NCBI GenBank assembly: GCA_012516935.1
Contig: JAAYVZ010000154.1
Location: forward strand, 1-34,658
DNA from: Holophagae bacterium
GTDB lineage: Bacteria; Acidobacteriota; Thermoanaerobaculia; Thermoanaerobaculales; Thermoanaerobaculaceae
DNA: 34,658 nt
Reading direction: 5' to 3'
Shown here in pieces: positions 6,855 through 15,351 of the stretch (the stretch's first letter is position 1; every line of letters begins with the position of its first letter). The position numbers and the translations under genes are program-made. Below the pieces are notes generated by a model. It was given only the letters and a program-made list of their open reading frames with translations. It did no database searches and was not told where the DNA came from.

Positions 6855-7331
6855 TCAGGCGGAAGCGGCCGGGGAGCCGGCGGGCGCCAGAGCGGCGAGG
6901 AGGAAAGCGTGCGCCAGACGGTGAATACCCGGGGATGACGACTCGCGCGGGCCAGCCACGTTGAGGCTCTCGAACCCGCCGCTCGCCAGCCAGGCGCGAA
7001 CCTCCTCGGGGTTGGGATCGACCGCCAGGTCGACCACCAGGAGCGGCTTGTCGAGCCACTGGGCGAGGTTGATGGAAAGTTGCGTGCCACCGCTTCCGGG
7101 TCCCCAGACGAGGACGAGCGTGGCATCGGCGTCGCGGACGTTCCACTCGGTGCGCGAGCGGTAGTCGGCGTCGGGCGTCTCGCGCAGCGGGTAGCACATT
7201 GGGATGCGGCCGTCCTCGGCCTTTCGGCCGCGAGGGCACCAGCCGCCGCAGCGAAACCCGAGCTCGAGCGCCGCATCGAGGGCGGCCCTATCGACGCCGG
7301 TCTGGCCGCCAGCGATGATCATCTCCAGCAT
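6855..7331 (-). CDS. Putative molybdenum carrier / SLOG-like nucleotide-binding protein
   Basis: A 158-residue protein beginning MLEMIIAGGQTGVDRAALDA, with G-W-C-P-R-G-R-K-A-E-D-G, Y-P-L-R-E-T, R-T-E-W-N-V-R-D-A-D-A-T-L-V, and a G-P-G-S-G-G-T loop. This is the pattern of the small Rossmann-like family annotated as putative molybdenum carrier proteins, related to the SLOG/YpsA group. The exact substrate is uncertain. The start at 7331 has GGGAGGGG upstream; the frame is open 94 codons further, but that extension is not family-like. It converges on the BMC operon and has its own promoter region shared with the divergent gene at 7470, so a link to the microcompartment is not implied. Confidence 0.8.
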   Translation of the reverse strand: MLEMIIAGGQTGVDRAALDAALELGFRCGGWCPRGRKAEDGRIPMCYPLRETPDADYRSRTEWNVRDADATLVLVWGPGSGGTQLSINLAQWLDKPLLVVDLAVDPNPEEVRAWLASGGFESLNVAGPRESSSPGIHRLAHAFLLAALAPAGSPAASA

Positions 7332-7469
7332 CGCCCCTCCCAGCCGCGGCATCCTGTGCCGCGAGAACAACGCGTCGGTCTGGATGCCGTTTGACCGAAC
7401 GCTGGTGGTCTTGCCACGAGGATACAGGAAACCATCGCCTGCCCACGGCGTAGGACGAGCGGAGGGCCG

Positions 7470-8231
7470 GTGACGGAGAGCTTCACCTTCGCGTTTCGCC
7501 AGCCGGGTTGGCTGCGCCGGGTAATGATCGGGGCCGGCTTCGAGCTCGTCCCGGTTCTGATCGCGCTGCCCGTGCTGGTGCGGCTCCGGCACCTCGGCGA
7601 GGAGCCGTACCACCTGCCGGCTGTGCTCGTGCCGACGATCGTGCTGGCTCTTGCCGCCCGTTTCGTGGTCCTGGGATACCTGCGCCGCGTCGTGCGCGCG
7701 GCAGCCACGGGCTCCGTGGTCGGTCTCCCTGCGTGGGAGGCGATCGGGACCGATCTCGTGGCTGGGGCGACGCTGTGGTTGGTAGCGGTCGGTTTCTGCC
7801 TGCCGGCAGCCGTCGTCTCGTTCGTGACCTGGTTCGTCCTGCTGGAGCTCGGTGGAGCGGTGGCGGCCGGGCTCGGGATGCTGACCGTTGCCCTCCCCGC
7901 TTTCGCCGCCACCCTCGCGTTGCTACCCGCAGCACTGGTCGCCGCGATCACCGAGGACGACCCGGCTGCCGCGTTTGACCTCCCTCGCGTGTTCGCCCGC
8001 CTGCGCCGCGCCGCTGGTCCCTATGTGCTCGCGTTCCTGGTCGCCTTTGCGGCCGAGATCCTGGCCCAGCTCGGCCTGTTGCTGTGCTGCCTCGGGGTCG
8101 TCCCGGCACGGTTTCTGGCCCACTGTGTGACCGCCCATGCCTTCGGCACCGCGTTCAGGAACCCCTCGGGACCATCGCCGGACTCTCGCCCCCACGCCGA
8201 TTCCGAGCCCGAACCGGTTCGGGTCGAATGA
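7470..8231 (+). CDS. DUF4013-like polytopic membrane protein
   Basis: A 253-residue protein starting with GTG at 7470 behind GGAGGG. It opens F-A-F-R-Q-P-G-W-L-R-R-V-M-I-G-A, a beginning typical of DUF4013 membrane proteins, followed by about five to six hydrophobic segments and a conserved-looking D-P-A-A-A-F-D-L-P-R-V-F-A cytosolic turn. The function of this family is not established. It ends with a Pro/Glu/Ser-rich tail whose last codons include a 16-base perfect palindrome (8208-8223). It is divergent from the SLOG-like gene and convergent with hisS. Confidence 0.75.
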   Translation: MTESFTFAFRQPGWLRRVMIGAGFELVPVLIALPVLVRLRHLGEEPYHLPAVLVPTIVLALAARFVVLGYLRRVVRAAATGSVVGLPAWEAIGTDLVAGATLWLVAVGFCLPAAVVSFVTWFVLLELGGAVAAGLGMLTVALPAFAATLALLPAALVAAITEDDPAAAFDLPRVFARLRRAAGPYVLAFLVAFAAEILAQLGLLLCCLGVVPARFLAHCVTAHAFGTAFRNPSGPSPDSRPHADSEPEPVRVE

Positions 8232-8282
8232 GGCAGTCGCGAGGGACACCCCCGAAAGCGAGGCGTACTCACTGCTACCGGC

Positions 8283-9536
8283 TCACGAGCGCCCGGCCCA
8301 CCAGGCGGGGACCTCGGCCGGGCTCATGACCTCCTGTGAGCTCGTGGCCAGCTCCCGGATCGCCACCGTTCCCGCCGCGAGCTCGTCATCGCCGAGGATC
8401 GCCACGGCTGCGAACCCCTCCTTGTCGGCGCGCTTGAGGGCGGCCTTGAGGGAGCGGCCGGTGAGCTCCACCTCCAGCACCACGCCGGCGCGCGTCCAGT
8501 CCCGCGCCAGTCGCAACGCCTCGGCCCGGGCCGCACCCCCCAGCGGCACGAGGTAGAGCCGCCGCAGGCCCAGTACTCGGACCTTGAACCCATCAGGGAG
8601 CAGGTCGACGAGCCGGTCCTCACCGATGGCGAAGCCGGAGCCAGGCACCGCCGGGCCACCGAGGTCCGAGATCAGGCGATCGTAGCGGCCCCCACCGCAC
8701 AGCACCGCGTTGGTGCCGAGCTTTGGTGACACCACCTCGAACACGGTTCGCAGATAGTAGTCGAGGCCGCGAACCAGCCGCGGGTTGCGCACGAACGGCA
8801 CGCCCAGGCGATCGAGCTGGTCCTCGACCGCCACCACATGGGCACGGGATGCCTCGCTCGCCACCGTCGAGACGGGCGGCACATCGGCCACGATCACCTG
8901 GCAGGACGGCACCTTGCAATCGAGGACCCGCAACGGGTTCTCATCCAGGCGGCGCTGGCAGTCCGAGCACAACGCCTCGCGGCTGGCGGCCAAGGTCTCC
9001 CGCACGAGCTGCTGGTAACGGGGGCGGTCCTCGGGGTCTCCGAGGTTGTTGAGGTGGACCTGGAGGTCGTCGAACCCGAGCCGTGTGAACAGCTCATGGA
9101 GGACCAGCAGCAGCTCGGCGTCGGCGAGCGGTGAGTCGGCCCCCAGCAGCTCGAGCCCGATTTGCGAGAACTGCCGGTACCGTCCGGCCTGCATCCGCTC
9201 GTAGCGAAACATCGGGCCGATGTAGTAGAGCCGCAGCGGATGCGAGCGGTCGTGCAGGCGGTTCTCGATCCACGCCCGGGCTACGCCTGCCGTACCCTCG
9301 GGCCTGAGGGTCAGCGAGCGCCCCTTGCGATCCTCGAAGGTGTACATCTCCTTGTGAACGATATCGGTCGTCTCCCCGACCGAGCGCACGAACAGCTCGG
9401 TGGGCTCGAACGCCGGGGTCCGCACCTCGTCGGCCCCGAACGCTCCGAACACCGCTCTGGCTGTCTGCTCGACAGCTTGCCACAGCCTCGACTCCGGCGG
9501 CAGGAGATCGCGCGTCCCGCGCGGTCGCTGGATCAT
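8283..9536 (-). CDS. hisS: Histidyl-tRNA synthetase
   Basis: A 417-residue class II aminoacyl-tRNA synthetase that charges tRNA-His. It begins MIQRPRGTRDLLPPES, typical of the family. Motif 2 is seen in R-Y-E-R-M-Q-A-G-R-Y-R-Q-F, the histidine-binding loop in R-G-L-D-Y-Y-L-R-T-V-F-E, motif 3 in G-S-G-F-A-I-G-E-D-R-L, and a C-terminal anticodon-binding domain follows from about residue 325. Length and motifs indicate a complete enzyme. Its ATG overlaps the stop of the gamma-carbonic-anhydrase homologue (TAATG), so the two are translationally coupled. Confidence 0.97.
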   Translation of the reverse strand: MIQRPRGTRDLLPPESRLWQAVEQTARAVFGAFGADEVRTPAFEPTELFVRSVGETTDIVHKEMYTFEDRKGRSLTLRPEGTAGVARAWIENRLHDRSHPLRLYYIGPMFRYERMQAGRYRQFSQIGLELLGADSPLADAELLLVLHELFTRLGFDDLQVHLNNLGDPEDRPRYQQLVRETLAASREALCSDCQRRLDENPLRVLDCKVPSCQVIVADVPPVSTVASEASRAHVVAVEDQLDRLGVPFVRNPRLVRGLDYYLRTVFEVVSPKLGTNAVLCGGGRYDRLISDLGGPAVPGSGFAIGEDRLVDLLPDGFKVRVLGLRRLYLVPLGGAARAEALRLARDWTRAGVVLEVELTGRSLKAALKRADKEGFAAVAILGDDELAAGTVAIRELATSSQEVMSPAEVPAWWAGRS

Positions 9537-10075
9537 TACCCGGCTCCCTCCACCCCTCCTCCCTTTTCGGCCAAGAAGCGGTCTTTGAGCGTGACGTACA
9601 CCTGGGGACCCCGCCGCAAACGTTCGACCTCGCCCGGCTCCAGCTCCCGCCGCACCTTGGCCGGCACGCCGGCCACCAGGGTGCGGGGAGGGACGTGCAT
9701 GCCGGGAGGCACCAACGCCCCGGCGGCCACGATCGCTTCCTCGCCGACCACCGCGTGGTCGAGAACCGTCGAGTGCATCCCCACCAAGGCGCCACGCTCC
9801 ACCCGACAGCCGTGAAGGATGGCGGCGTGCCCGACGGTCACGTCCTCGGCCACGATCGTCGGGGCGTCGGGCGAGTCCACGTGCACGACCGCGTTGTCCT
9901 GAATATTGGAGCGGGCGCCGATACGGATACGGTGCAGGTCCGCGCGCAGCACAGCCCCGAACCAGATGGAGACGTCATCTCCGAGCTCCACGTCGCCGAC
10001 GACCGTGGCGTTGGCAGCCACGAAAACGCGCTCACCCAGCCGCGGTGACGACTCGCCCAGCTTTGCAATGCTCAT
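9536..10075 (-). CDS. Gamma-carbonic anhydrase family protein (left-handed beta-helix)
   Basis: A 179-residue protein of hexapeptide repeats (V-G-D-V-E-L-G-D-D-V-S-I-W and similar) forming a left-handed beta-helix. The zinc ligands of the gamma-carbonic anhydrase family are all present: His65 in N-A-V-V-H-V-D, His83 in V-G-H-A-A-I and His88 in L-H-G-C-R-V. Its role is probably zinc-dependent carbonic anhydrase or a related YrdA/PaaY-type function; many homologues have low or unproven activity. A good ribosome site (TTGGAGG) precedes the ATG. It is the first gene of a unit with hisS, read out of the A+T-rich island upstream. Confidence 0.9.
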   Translation of the reverse strand: MSIAKLGESSPRLGERVFVAANATVVGDVELGDDVSIWFGAVLRADLHRIRIGARSNIQDNAVVHVDSPDAPTIVAEDVTVGHAAILHGCRVERGALVGMHSTVLDHAVVGEEAIVAAGALVPPGMHVPPRTLVAGVPAKVRRELEPGEVERLRRGPQVYVTLKDRFLAEKGGGVEGAG

Positions 10076-10355
10076 GCTCCACCTCCAAGGCAGCAGTCAC
10101 GCTAGCACAGGCCAGGCGCCAACCGCCAGGCATGCGTCGTAAACCCCTAGAACGCAAGGGACTGTGGAATACCCGTTGGTCGGGCGTCAGGGAAGTGAAA
10201 GAAAGCACAAGAGTAAAAGCTAAGATATTGTCATTAAAGATGTTATGTTGTCGCACTGCATTCAGTGCAGCACCCATAACCTGTTGCAGACCGTAGGTTT
10301 CTCCGTCTTTCGACAGAGTTTTCCACAGGCTTTTCCACAAATCCTGCGGAAAGCT
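10076..10355. other. A+T-rich intergenic island with DnaA-box-like 9-mers
   Basis: This 280-bp gap between the Sua5-like gene and the gamma-carbonic-anhydrase homologue is much richer in A+T than the rest of the window, especially 10190-10250. Two direct copies of TTTTCCACA (10319-10327 and 10331-10339) lie three bases apart, and TATTCCACA lies on the opposite strand at 10163-10171. These are one or two mismatches from the E. coli DnaA box TTATCCACA. A small palindrome, GCACTG-CATT-CAGTGC, is at 10253-10268. The region could be an origin-like or DnaA-regulated element, or simply the promoter region of the hisS unit. A frame beginning MWKSLWKTLSK is not convincing as a gene. Confidence 0.5.
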
Positions 10356-10970
10356 CTAAGCCCCCTCGATGCCCCACTCACCAGGGGGCTCGAACGCCCC
10401 TGCACGCAGTAACTTCGGCGGCTCGGACCGAACATCGAGGAGGGTCGAGGGCCGGCCGCCTGCCGTCTCGCCGCCGTCGAGCAGGAGCGCAAGACCGCTC
10501 TCGAGGCGGCGAACGACCTCCCCGGGCGAGCGGGCGGCGGGGAGACCACCGGGGTTCGCGGAGGTCGCCGTGAGCGGCCCCAGCTCACGAAGCAAGGCGC
10601 GCAGGAGGCCGTGGTCGGGCACCCGTACCGCCGCCGTGAGGCCGCAGGCTGCGAGTGGGCGGTGGAGGGTTGCCACCACGCTCAGCGGCGCCGGCCACAC
10701 GGTGGCGAGTCTCGCCACCCACATCGGGGAGAGCACGATCAGCCCCCTGACTTGGAAGAGATCGGCAGCGACCAGCGGCAGCGCCTTTTCGAGCGGCCGT
10801 CTTTTGAGCACACGCACGGACTCGACCGCGGCGGCATCGTCTGGACGCACCGCCAGGCCGTAGAACGTCTCGGTTGGAATCGCCACCACCCCGCCACGGT
10901 CGTACGCGAGTCGACACGCCACCACCGCCGCTTCGAGGTCGGCCTCAGCCCGAAAGGCGAGCCTGTCCAT
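10356..10970 (-). CDS. Sua5/YciO/YrdC family, probable L-threonylcarbamoyladenylate synthase
   Basis: A 204-residue YrdC-domain protein. It has I-P-T-E-T-F-Y-G-L-A-V-R near residue 31, L-K-R-R-P-L-E-K-A-L-P-L-V (the Lys/Arg-rich nucleotide-binding strand) and T-A-T-S-A-N-P-G-G, all standard for the family. The expected reaction makes threonylcarbamoyl-AMP from Thr, bicarbonate and ATP for the t6A37 modification of tRNA. At 204 residues it is TsaC-length and lacks the long C-terminal Sua5 domain. Its ATG overlaps the recN stop by one base (TGATG). A YciO-type paralogue of unknown role cannot be excluded. Confidence 0.88.
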   Translation of the reverse strand: MDRLAFRAEADLEAAVVACRLAYDRGGVVAIPTETFYGLAVRPDDAAAVESVRVLKRRPLEKALPLVAADLFQVRGLIVLSPMWVARLATVWPAPLSVVATLHRPLAACGLTAAVRVPDHGLLRALLRELGPLTATSANPGGLPAARSPGEVVRRLESGLALLLDGGETAGGRPSTLLDVRSEPPKLLRAGAFEPPGEWGIEGA

Positions 10971-12667
10971 CAGGTGCGCCCGAGAAGGGCGCGCGCGTGG
11001 GCACGGGCGGCAGCGTTCGCACCCCCGCCCATCATCCGCACCACTTCCTCCTCCCTCGACTCGCCGCTCACCTCGACGACGTGGGTCGTGGTCCGCCCTC
11101 CCTCCGTGGCTTTCGAGATCATGAGGTGGGTGGCGGCGCGAACCGCGAGCTGCGGCAGATGGGTGACGACCAGCACCTGATGGCGGCGCCCCTGCTCCGC
11201 CAGCAGCACCCCGAGCTCGTCCGCAACCCGACCGCCGATCCCGCTGTCGATCTCGTCGTACAGCAGCGTCAGATGGTCGCCCTCGTCGCGCTGCTGCCGC
11301 AGTACGGTGCGAATCGCCAGGTGGAGCCGCGACAGCTCGCCTCCCGAAGCAATGCGGGCCATCGGCCGCACCTCCTCGCCCGGGTTGGGCGAGATCAGAA
11401 ACTCGCCGATGTCGACGCCGTCCGGCCCAGGCTCGACCCGCGCGTCGCCCACCTGCAGGGACCCGTTTGGGCTCTCACGCCGGCACAGGGCGAGCCGCAG
11501 CTCGACCCGGCTCATACCGAGCCTCGCCAACACCCGCACGGCTTCGCGACAGAGGACGAGGCCGGCCTCGCGGCGTGCCGCCGACAGCTCGTTGGCGCGC
11601 TCGAGGTAGGTTGCTCGAAGCGTCTGCTCGGCCTGCTCGAGGTGCGCGAGGTCATCCTCCACCGCCTCCAGCCTGCGCCGCTCCTCAGCCAACCTCTCGA
11701 GATGGGCGAGCACCGCCTCCAAGCTCCCGCCGTACTTGTGGCTCAGGCGCTCGATGGTCGCCAAACGTGCCTCGACAACCTCGAGACGGCCGGGGTCCAC
11801 CCGCACTCGGTCGGCCAGCGCCTCGAGCGAGCGCACCGCCTCCTCGGCGAGGATCTGGGCCTGGCTCAGCTCCTCGCTCGTCTGCCCGAGCCCCACACCG
11901 AGCTCGCTGAGCTCCCGGGTGACCCGGGCCGCGCGCGCCAGCGCCGCCGAGCCCCCGTCACCTCCCAGAGCGTGGAGAGCGACACCGACCAGCTCGGCAA
12001 TTCGGCTGCCATGGCGCAGGAGGCTGCGCTCCTCCCGCCGGGCGATATCTTCGCCCACCTGCAGCCGGGCGTCCTCGATCTCCCGGGTCTGATACGCAAT
12101 CACATCCAGACGGTCGCGCCGCGAAGCCAGCGCGGCGCGTTGCTCGACGAGCCGTTCGCGGACCTCCTGCCAAGCCGCGAAGGCCTCGCTGACCTGCCCT
12201 CGCAGGCCCTCGAGCCCGCCAGCCGCATCCACCACGGCGAGATGCGTGGCTGGGTCGGCCAGACCACGCTGCTCATGCTGGCCGTCGATCGCCAGCAGGG
12301 AGGGAGCGAGACGTTGGAGCGCCCCAGCGGTCACGGCCACATCGTTGACCCAGGCCCGGGAACGGCCTCCCGAGCTCACCTCGCGCCGCAGGATCAGCTC
12401 GTCGCCGACATCGACCCCGAGCTCCTCGAGCAGCCTCCTCGCCGTCGGTGCAGACGGCGTTCTGAATCGGCCTTCCACCACCAGGCGGTCGCACCCACCG
12501 CGCACCTGCTCGGCTTCGGCACGAGCCCCGGCCAGCAGTTGCAGCGACTGCACGAGAAGCGACTTGCCGGCACCCGTCTCGCCGGTCAGAACCGTCAAGC
12601 CTCCGCCCAGGGTCAGGTGCACCGTCTCGATGATCCCGAGGTTGCGGACGTCGAGCTCGCAGAGCAT
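10970..12667 (-). CDS. recN: DNA repair protein RecN
   Basis: A 565-residue SMC-like ATPase acting in double-strand-break repair. Walker A is G-E-T-G-A-G-K-S at 29-36. A long helical/coiled-coil middle (about 150-370) follows, then the ABC signature I-A-S-G-G-E-L-S-R and Walker B L-L-Y-D-E-I-D-S-G-I-G-G near the C-terminus. The length is normal for the family. It lies 12 bases after the M16 peptidase stop with no clear ribosome site, which suggests read-through translation from the upstream gene, and it is coupled to the Sua5-like gene downstream. Confidence 0.97.
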   Translation of the reverse strand: MLCELDVRNLGIIETVHLTLGGGLTVLTGETGAGKSLLVQSLQLLAGARAEAEQVRGGCDRLVVEGRFRTPSAPTARRLLEELGVDVGDELILRREVSSGGRSRAWVNDVAVTAGALQRLAPSLLAIDGQHEQRGLADPATHLAVVDAAGGLEGLRGQVSEAFAAWQEVRERLVEQRAALASRRDRLDVIAYQTREIEDARLQVGEDIARREERSLLRHGSRIAELVGVALHALGGDGGSAALARAARVTRELSELGVGLGQTSEELSQAQILAEEAVRSLEALADRVRVDPGRLEVVEARLATIERLSHKYGGSLEAVLAHLERLAEERRRLEAVEDDLAHLEQAEQTLRATYLERANELSAARREAGLVLCREAVRVLARLGMSRVELRLALCRRESPNGSLQVGDARVEPGPDGVDIGEFLISPNPGEEVRPMARIASGGELSRLHLAIRTVLRQQRDEGDHLTLLYDEIDSGIGGRVADELGVLLAEQGRRHQVLVVTHLPQLAVRAATHLMISKATEGGRTTTHVVEVSGESREEEVVRMMGGGANAAARAHARALLGRT

Positions 12668-12679
12668 ACGGTGGCGATG

Positions 12680-15316
12680 CTATCGGCCCACGTGCGGGTT
12701 TGCAACGACCTCCCCGGCGACCGCGTGGGCGAGGGCGGTCGGACCGATGTGCCGTCGTACGGCGTCCACGACCGCCTCTTGCCGGGTAGCGAGAATCCTC
12801 TCCGGGAGCGCGTCGAGCTCCGAAAGCGGCAGCTCGTGGCGGGCCAGGCGCACCAGCTCGCGGGCCACACCGGCCGGGGTGGCCAGCGACACGCGGTACG
12901 ATCCCGACATCGCCGCCCGCTCGTCGTTGAGCTCGGCAGCACCAGGTCCTTGCTCCACGAACGTGGCGATCTCCTCGCGCGCCAGCACCATGGCCCGATC
13001 GAGATTGCTCGGTGCGACCGAGAACGTCACCGCCCACGGACCGTCGACCAGGGCAGCGCCAAAAAACCGCGACACGACGCCATAGGTGAGGCCCTCCTGG
13101 TCGCGCAGCCGCCGCCCGAGACGCGACGACAGCGTCGACTGCCCCAGAACAGCGTTGCCGAGCAGCGCGGCGATGAAATCGGGATCGCGGCGCCGGAGCC
13201 CACCTGGGCACCCGATGACGACGTCCAAGTTGGGCTTGTCAGCCATGATCTCGCGCGCCTCGGAGGGCCTGCAGTCGGCCCAGCTCAGGCGCGGTACGTC
13301 AACCGCAGCCGACCGGCCGCCGATCCAGCCTTCGCACAGCTCGCCGATACGCCTCGCCACCCGCACGGGGTCGAGGTCGCCGACCAGCGCCAGGACCAGC
13401 GACGCGGGCCCGTAGAGCTCGGCATGGAAACGCTGTAGATCGGCGCGGTCAAGCGCCAGCAAGCCAGCCCGCCGCTGGTCGGCCGGTCGGCGGTGAAACG
13501 GGTGCCCCGCCGGGAAGACCAGCCTGGTAAACGCCTCGAATGCACGCAAGAAGGTATCCTCCTGAGCCTGCGCGAGCTCTCCGAGGCGGAGCTGGCGGAC
13601 CCGGCTCAGCTCGTCCTCGGGGAAGGTCGGCTGGCGCAGCATCTCGAACAACACCTCGCACAGCACGTCCAGATGGCGTGACAGGCATCGTCCCGCGATG
13701 AAGACCTCGAGCGGGTTGAAGCTCTCGCCGGAGATGTCGAGCTCGACCCCTCGGTCCTCCAAGACACGGGCCAGCTCCAGCCGCTCGAAGCGCGAGGTGC
13801 CGCGCTCCAGCATCTCGGGCATCACCGAAGCCGCCGTCCACCTCGCGGTCTCGACCATCCCGTGACCGGCCAGCAGCGAGCCCTGAACGTGGACCGTGCA
13901 GTTGGAGCGGCGCGGTAGCAGGAGCAGGCGGGCGCCGCCCGGCAGGCACAGGTCGTGCACCTCGGCGCCGAGGTTCGATCTCCAGTGGCACGGCTGCGGT
14001 GGCCCCGCCTGGGCCCCAGGCCATCCGGGGGTCTGGTCGTTGCGTGGAACGAAGTGCCCGACCGTCAGCGCGTCGTCCTGGAAGTAGGTCGACGCCACGC
14101 GCTGCACATCCTCGCACCGAACCGCGCGCACGCGCTCCAGGTAGTCGAAGTAGCCGCGCCAGTCACCGGCCGAGATCGCCTCCCCGAGCGCCGAGGCCAC
14201 CTGAGCCGGTGCATCGCGGTGAAACGCCGTTTGCGCTTCGACCTGGACCCTCGCCCGCTCGAGCTCAGCCGGGCTCGGGGGCTGGGTCTGCAGCTCGCGC
14301 ACCGCTTCGCGGATGGCCGCCTCGACCTCATCGTGGGCAGTCGGCGGGTTGAGGCTGGCGAAGATCTGGAAAAGTCCGGGGTCGCGGAGCTGCCACGCTA
14401 CTGCCTGCACCTCGAGGCACTTGCCGGTCTCGACCAGACGCTGGTACAACCTCGAGGTGACGCCACCCGACAGCACGTCGGCTGCCACCGCCAACGCGTG
14501 AATGTCGGGGTGCGTCGCTTCCGGGGCTCGCCAGGAGCACGCGACCCACCCCACCTCGCCCGCCCGCCGCAGAACGAAGCGGCGTTCGCCTTCCTGGCGG
14601 GGTTCTCTCGTCACGACCGGTGGCAGCGGCTGGGGAGCCCGCGGGAGCGAGCCGAAGCTTTCCTTCACCAGCCGCAGCACCACCTCGCGCTCGAACGCGC
14701 CGACCAGCACGAGGCTGGCGTTGTCGGGGTAGTAGAAGGTGTCGTAGAACCCGCGCAGCCGCTCGATGGTCGCGGCCTCGACGTCGCTGCGCCAACCGAT
14801 CGTCGGGTGGTGGTAGGGGTGCTCCCGGAAGGCGATGGCGAACGAGTCCCGCAGCAGCACGTCGAAGGGGCTGTTCTCACCGCGCTCGAGCTCGTTGTGG
14901 ACGACCGTGAGCTCGGACGTCAGGTCCTCGGCGCGGAGTAGAGCCTGGCGCATGCGGTCGGCCTCGAGCTCGAGGGCCAAGCCGACGTGCTCCGGCGGCA
15001 ATGTCTCGTAGTAGGTCGTGCGGTCGAACCAGGTGGTCGCGTTGAAGCTGGCGCCAACGCGCTCGAGCACCCGGGCCACGCTGGTCCCGGCTTCGGCGTT
15101 GAAGCGCTTCGACCCTTTGAACATGAGGTGCTCCAGGAGGTGGGTGGCACCGGTGTGCCCGACGGCCTCGTTGCGGGAGCCCACGTGGTAGACGATGCAG
15201 ACGGCCACCACCGGCACCCCGGCGTCGGGCAGCAGCAGGACACGTAGCCCGTTCACGGTCAGCTCCAGCTCCTCGACACCGTGCTCCCTCGCCACCACCC
15301 TGAACGCCTCGCTCAT
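12680..15316 (-). CDS. M16-family zinc metallopeptidase (two-lobe)
   Basis: An 878-residue M16 (pitrilysin/insulinase) peptidase. The inverted zinc motif H-L-L-E-H is at 59-63, with the third ligand expected at Glu142 in V-V-H-N-E-L-E-R-G-E-N. The second half repeats the M16 fold without a zinc motif, as in two-domain family members. The start at 15316 is preceded by GGGGAGG and gives a family-like N-terminus (M-S-E-A-F-R-V-V-A-R-E-H-G); the open frame extends 46 codons further into the divergent gene and is rejected. No obvious signal peptide is seen. It probably degrades peptides. It heads the recN/Sua5-like unit and is divergent from the threonine aldolase, only 35 bases apart. Confidence 0.93.
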   Translation of the reverse strand: MSEAFRVVAREHGVEELELTVNGLRVLLLPDAGVPVVAVCIVYHVGSRNEAVGHTGATHLLEHLMFKGSKRFNAEAGTSVARVLERVGASFNATTWFDRTTYYETLPPEHVGLALELEADRMRQALLRAEDLTSELTVVHNELERGENSPFDVLLRDSFAIAFREHPYHHPTIGWRSDVEAATIERLRGFYDTFYYPDNASLVLVGAFEREVVLRLVKESFGSLPRAPQPLPPVVTREPRQEGERRFVLRRAGEVGWVACSWRAPEATHPDIHALAVAADVLSGGVTSRLYQRLVETGKCLEVQAVAWQLRDPGLFQIFASLNPPTAHDEVEAAIREAVRELQTQPPSPAELERARVQVEAQTAFHRDAPAQVASALGEAISAGDWRGYFDYLERVRAVRCEDVQRVASTYFQDDALTVGHFVPRNDQTPGWPGAQAGPPQPCHWRSNLGAEVHDLCLPGGARLLLLPRRSNCTVHVQGSLLAGHGMVETARWTAASVMPEMLERGTSRFERLELARVLEDRGVELDISGESFNPLEVFIAGRCLSRHLDVLCEVLFEMLRQPTFPEDELSRVRQLRLGELAQAQEDTFLRAFEAFTRLVFPAGHPFHRRPADQRRAGLLALDRADLQRFHAELYGPASLVLALVGDLDPVRVARRIGELCEGWIGGRSAAVDVPRLSWADCRPSEAREIMADKPNLDVVIGCPGGLRRRDPDFIAALLGNAVLGQSTLSSRLGRRLRDQEGLTYGVVSRFFGAALVDGPWAVTFSVAPSNLDRAMVLAREEIATFVEQGPGAAELNDERAAMSGSYRVSLATPAGVARELVRLARHELPLSELDALPERILATRQEAVVDAVRRHIGPTALAHAVAGEVVANPHVGR

Positions 15317-15338
15317 ACCACCTCCCCGGCCGGGCTCG

Positions 15339-15345
15339 TATGATA
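15339..15345. promoter_or_regulatory. Putative shared bidirectional -10 element
   Basis: TATGATA sits in the 35-bp gap between the divergent starts. On the plus strand TATGAT (15339-15344) lies seven bases before the threonine aldolase ATG at 15352. On the minus strand the same bases read TATCAT (15345-15340), placed to start an mRNA about 15-17 bases before the M16 ATG. Each matches TATAAT at five of six positions. Neither strand has a good -35. Symmetric -10 elements driving divergent transcription about 18 bp apart have been described in bacteria. Confidence 0.5.
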
Positions 15346-15351
15346 GCCGCC

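Noticed and set aside
10032-10340. Minus-strand frame starting MWKSLWKTLSK in the A+T-rich island
   Set aside because: It starts with TTG, has no ribosome site, and its end overlaps the start of the gamma-carbonic-anhydrase homologue; the repeated Trp-Lys pattern comes from the DnaA-box-like repeats.
10874-13438. Very long plus-strand open frame opposite recN and the M16 peptidase
   Set aside because: It is the antisense shadow of two well-supported genes and has low-complexity Arg/Gln/His-rich composition.
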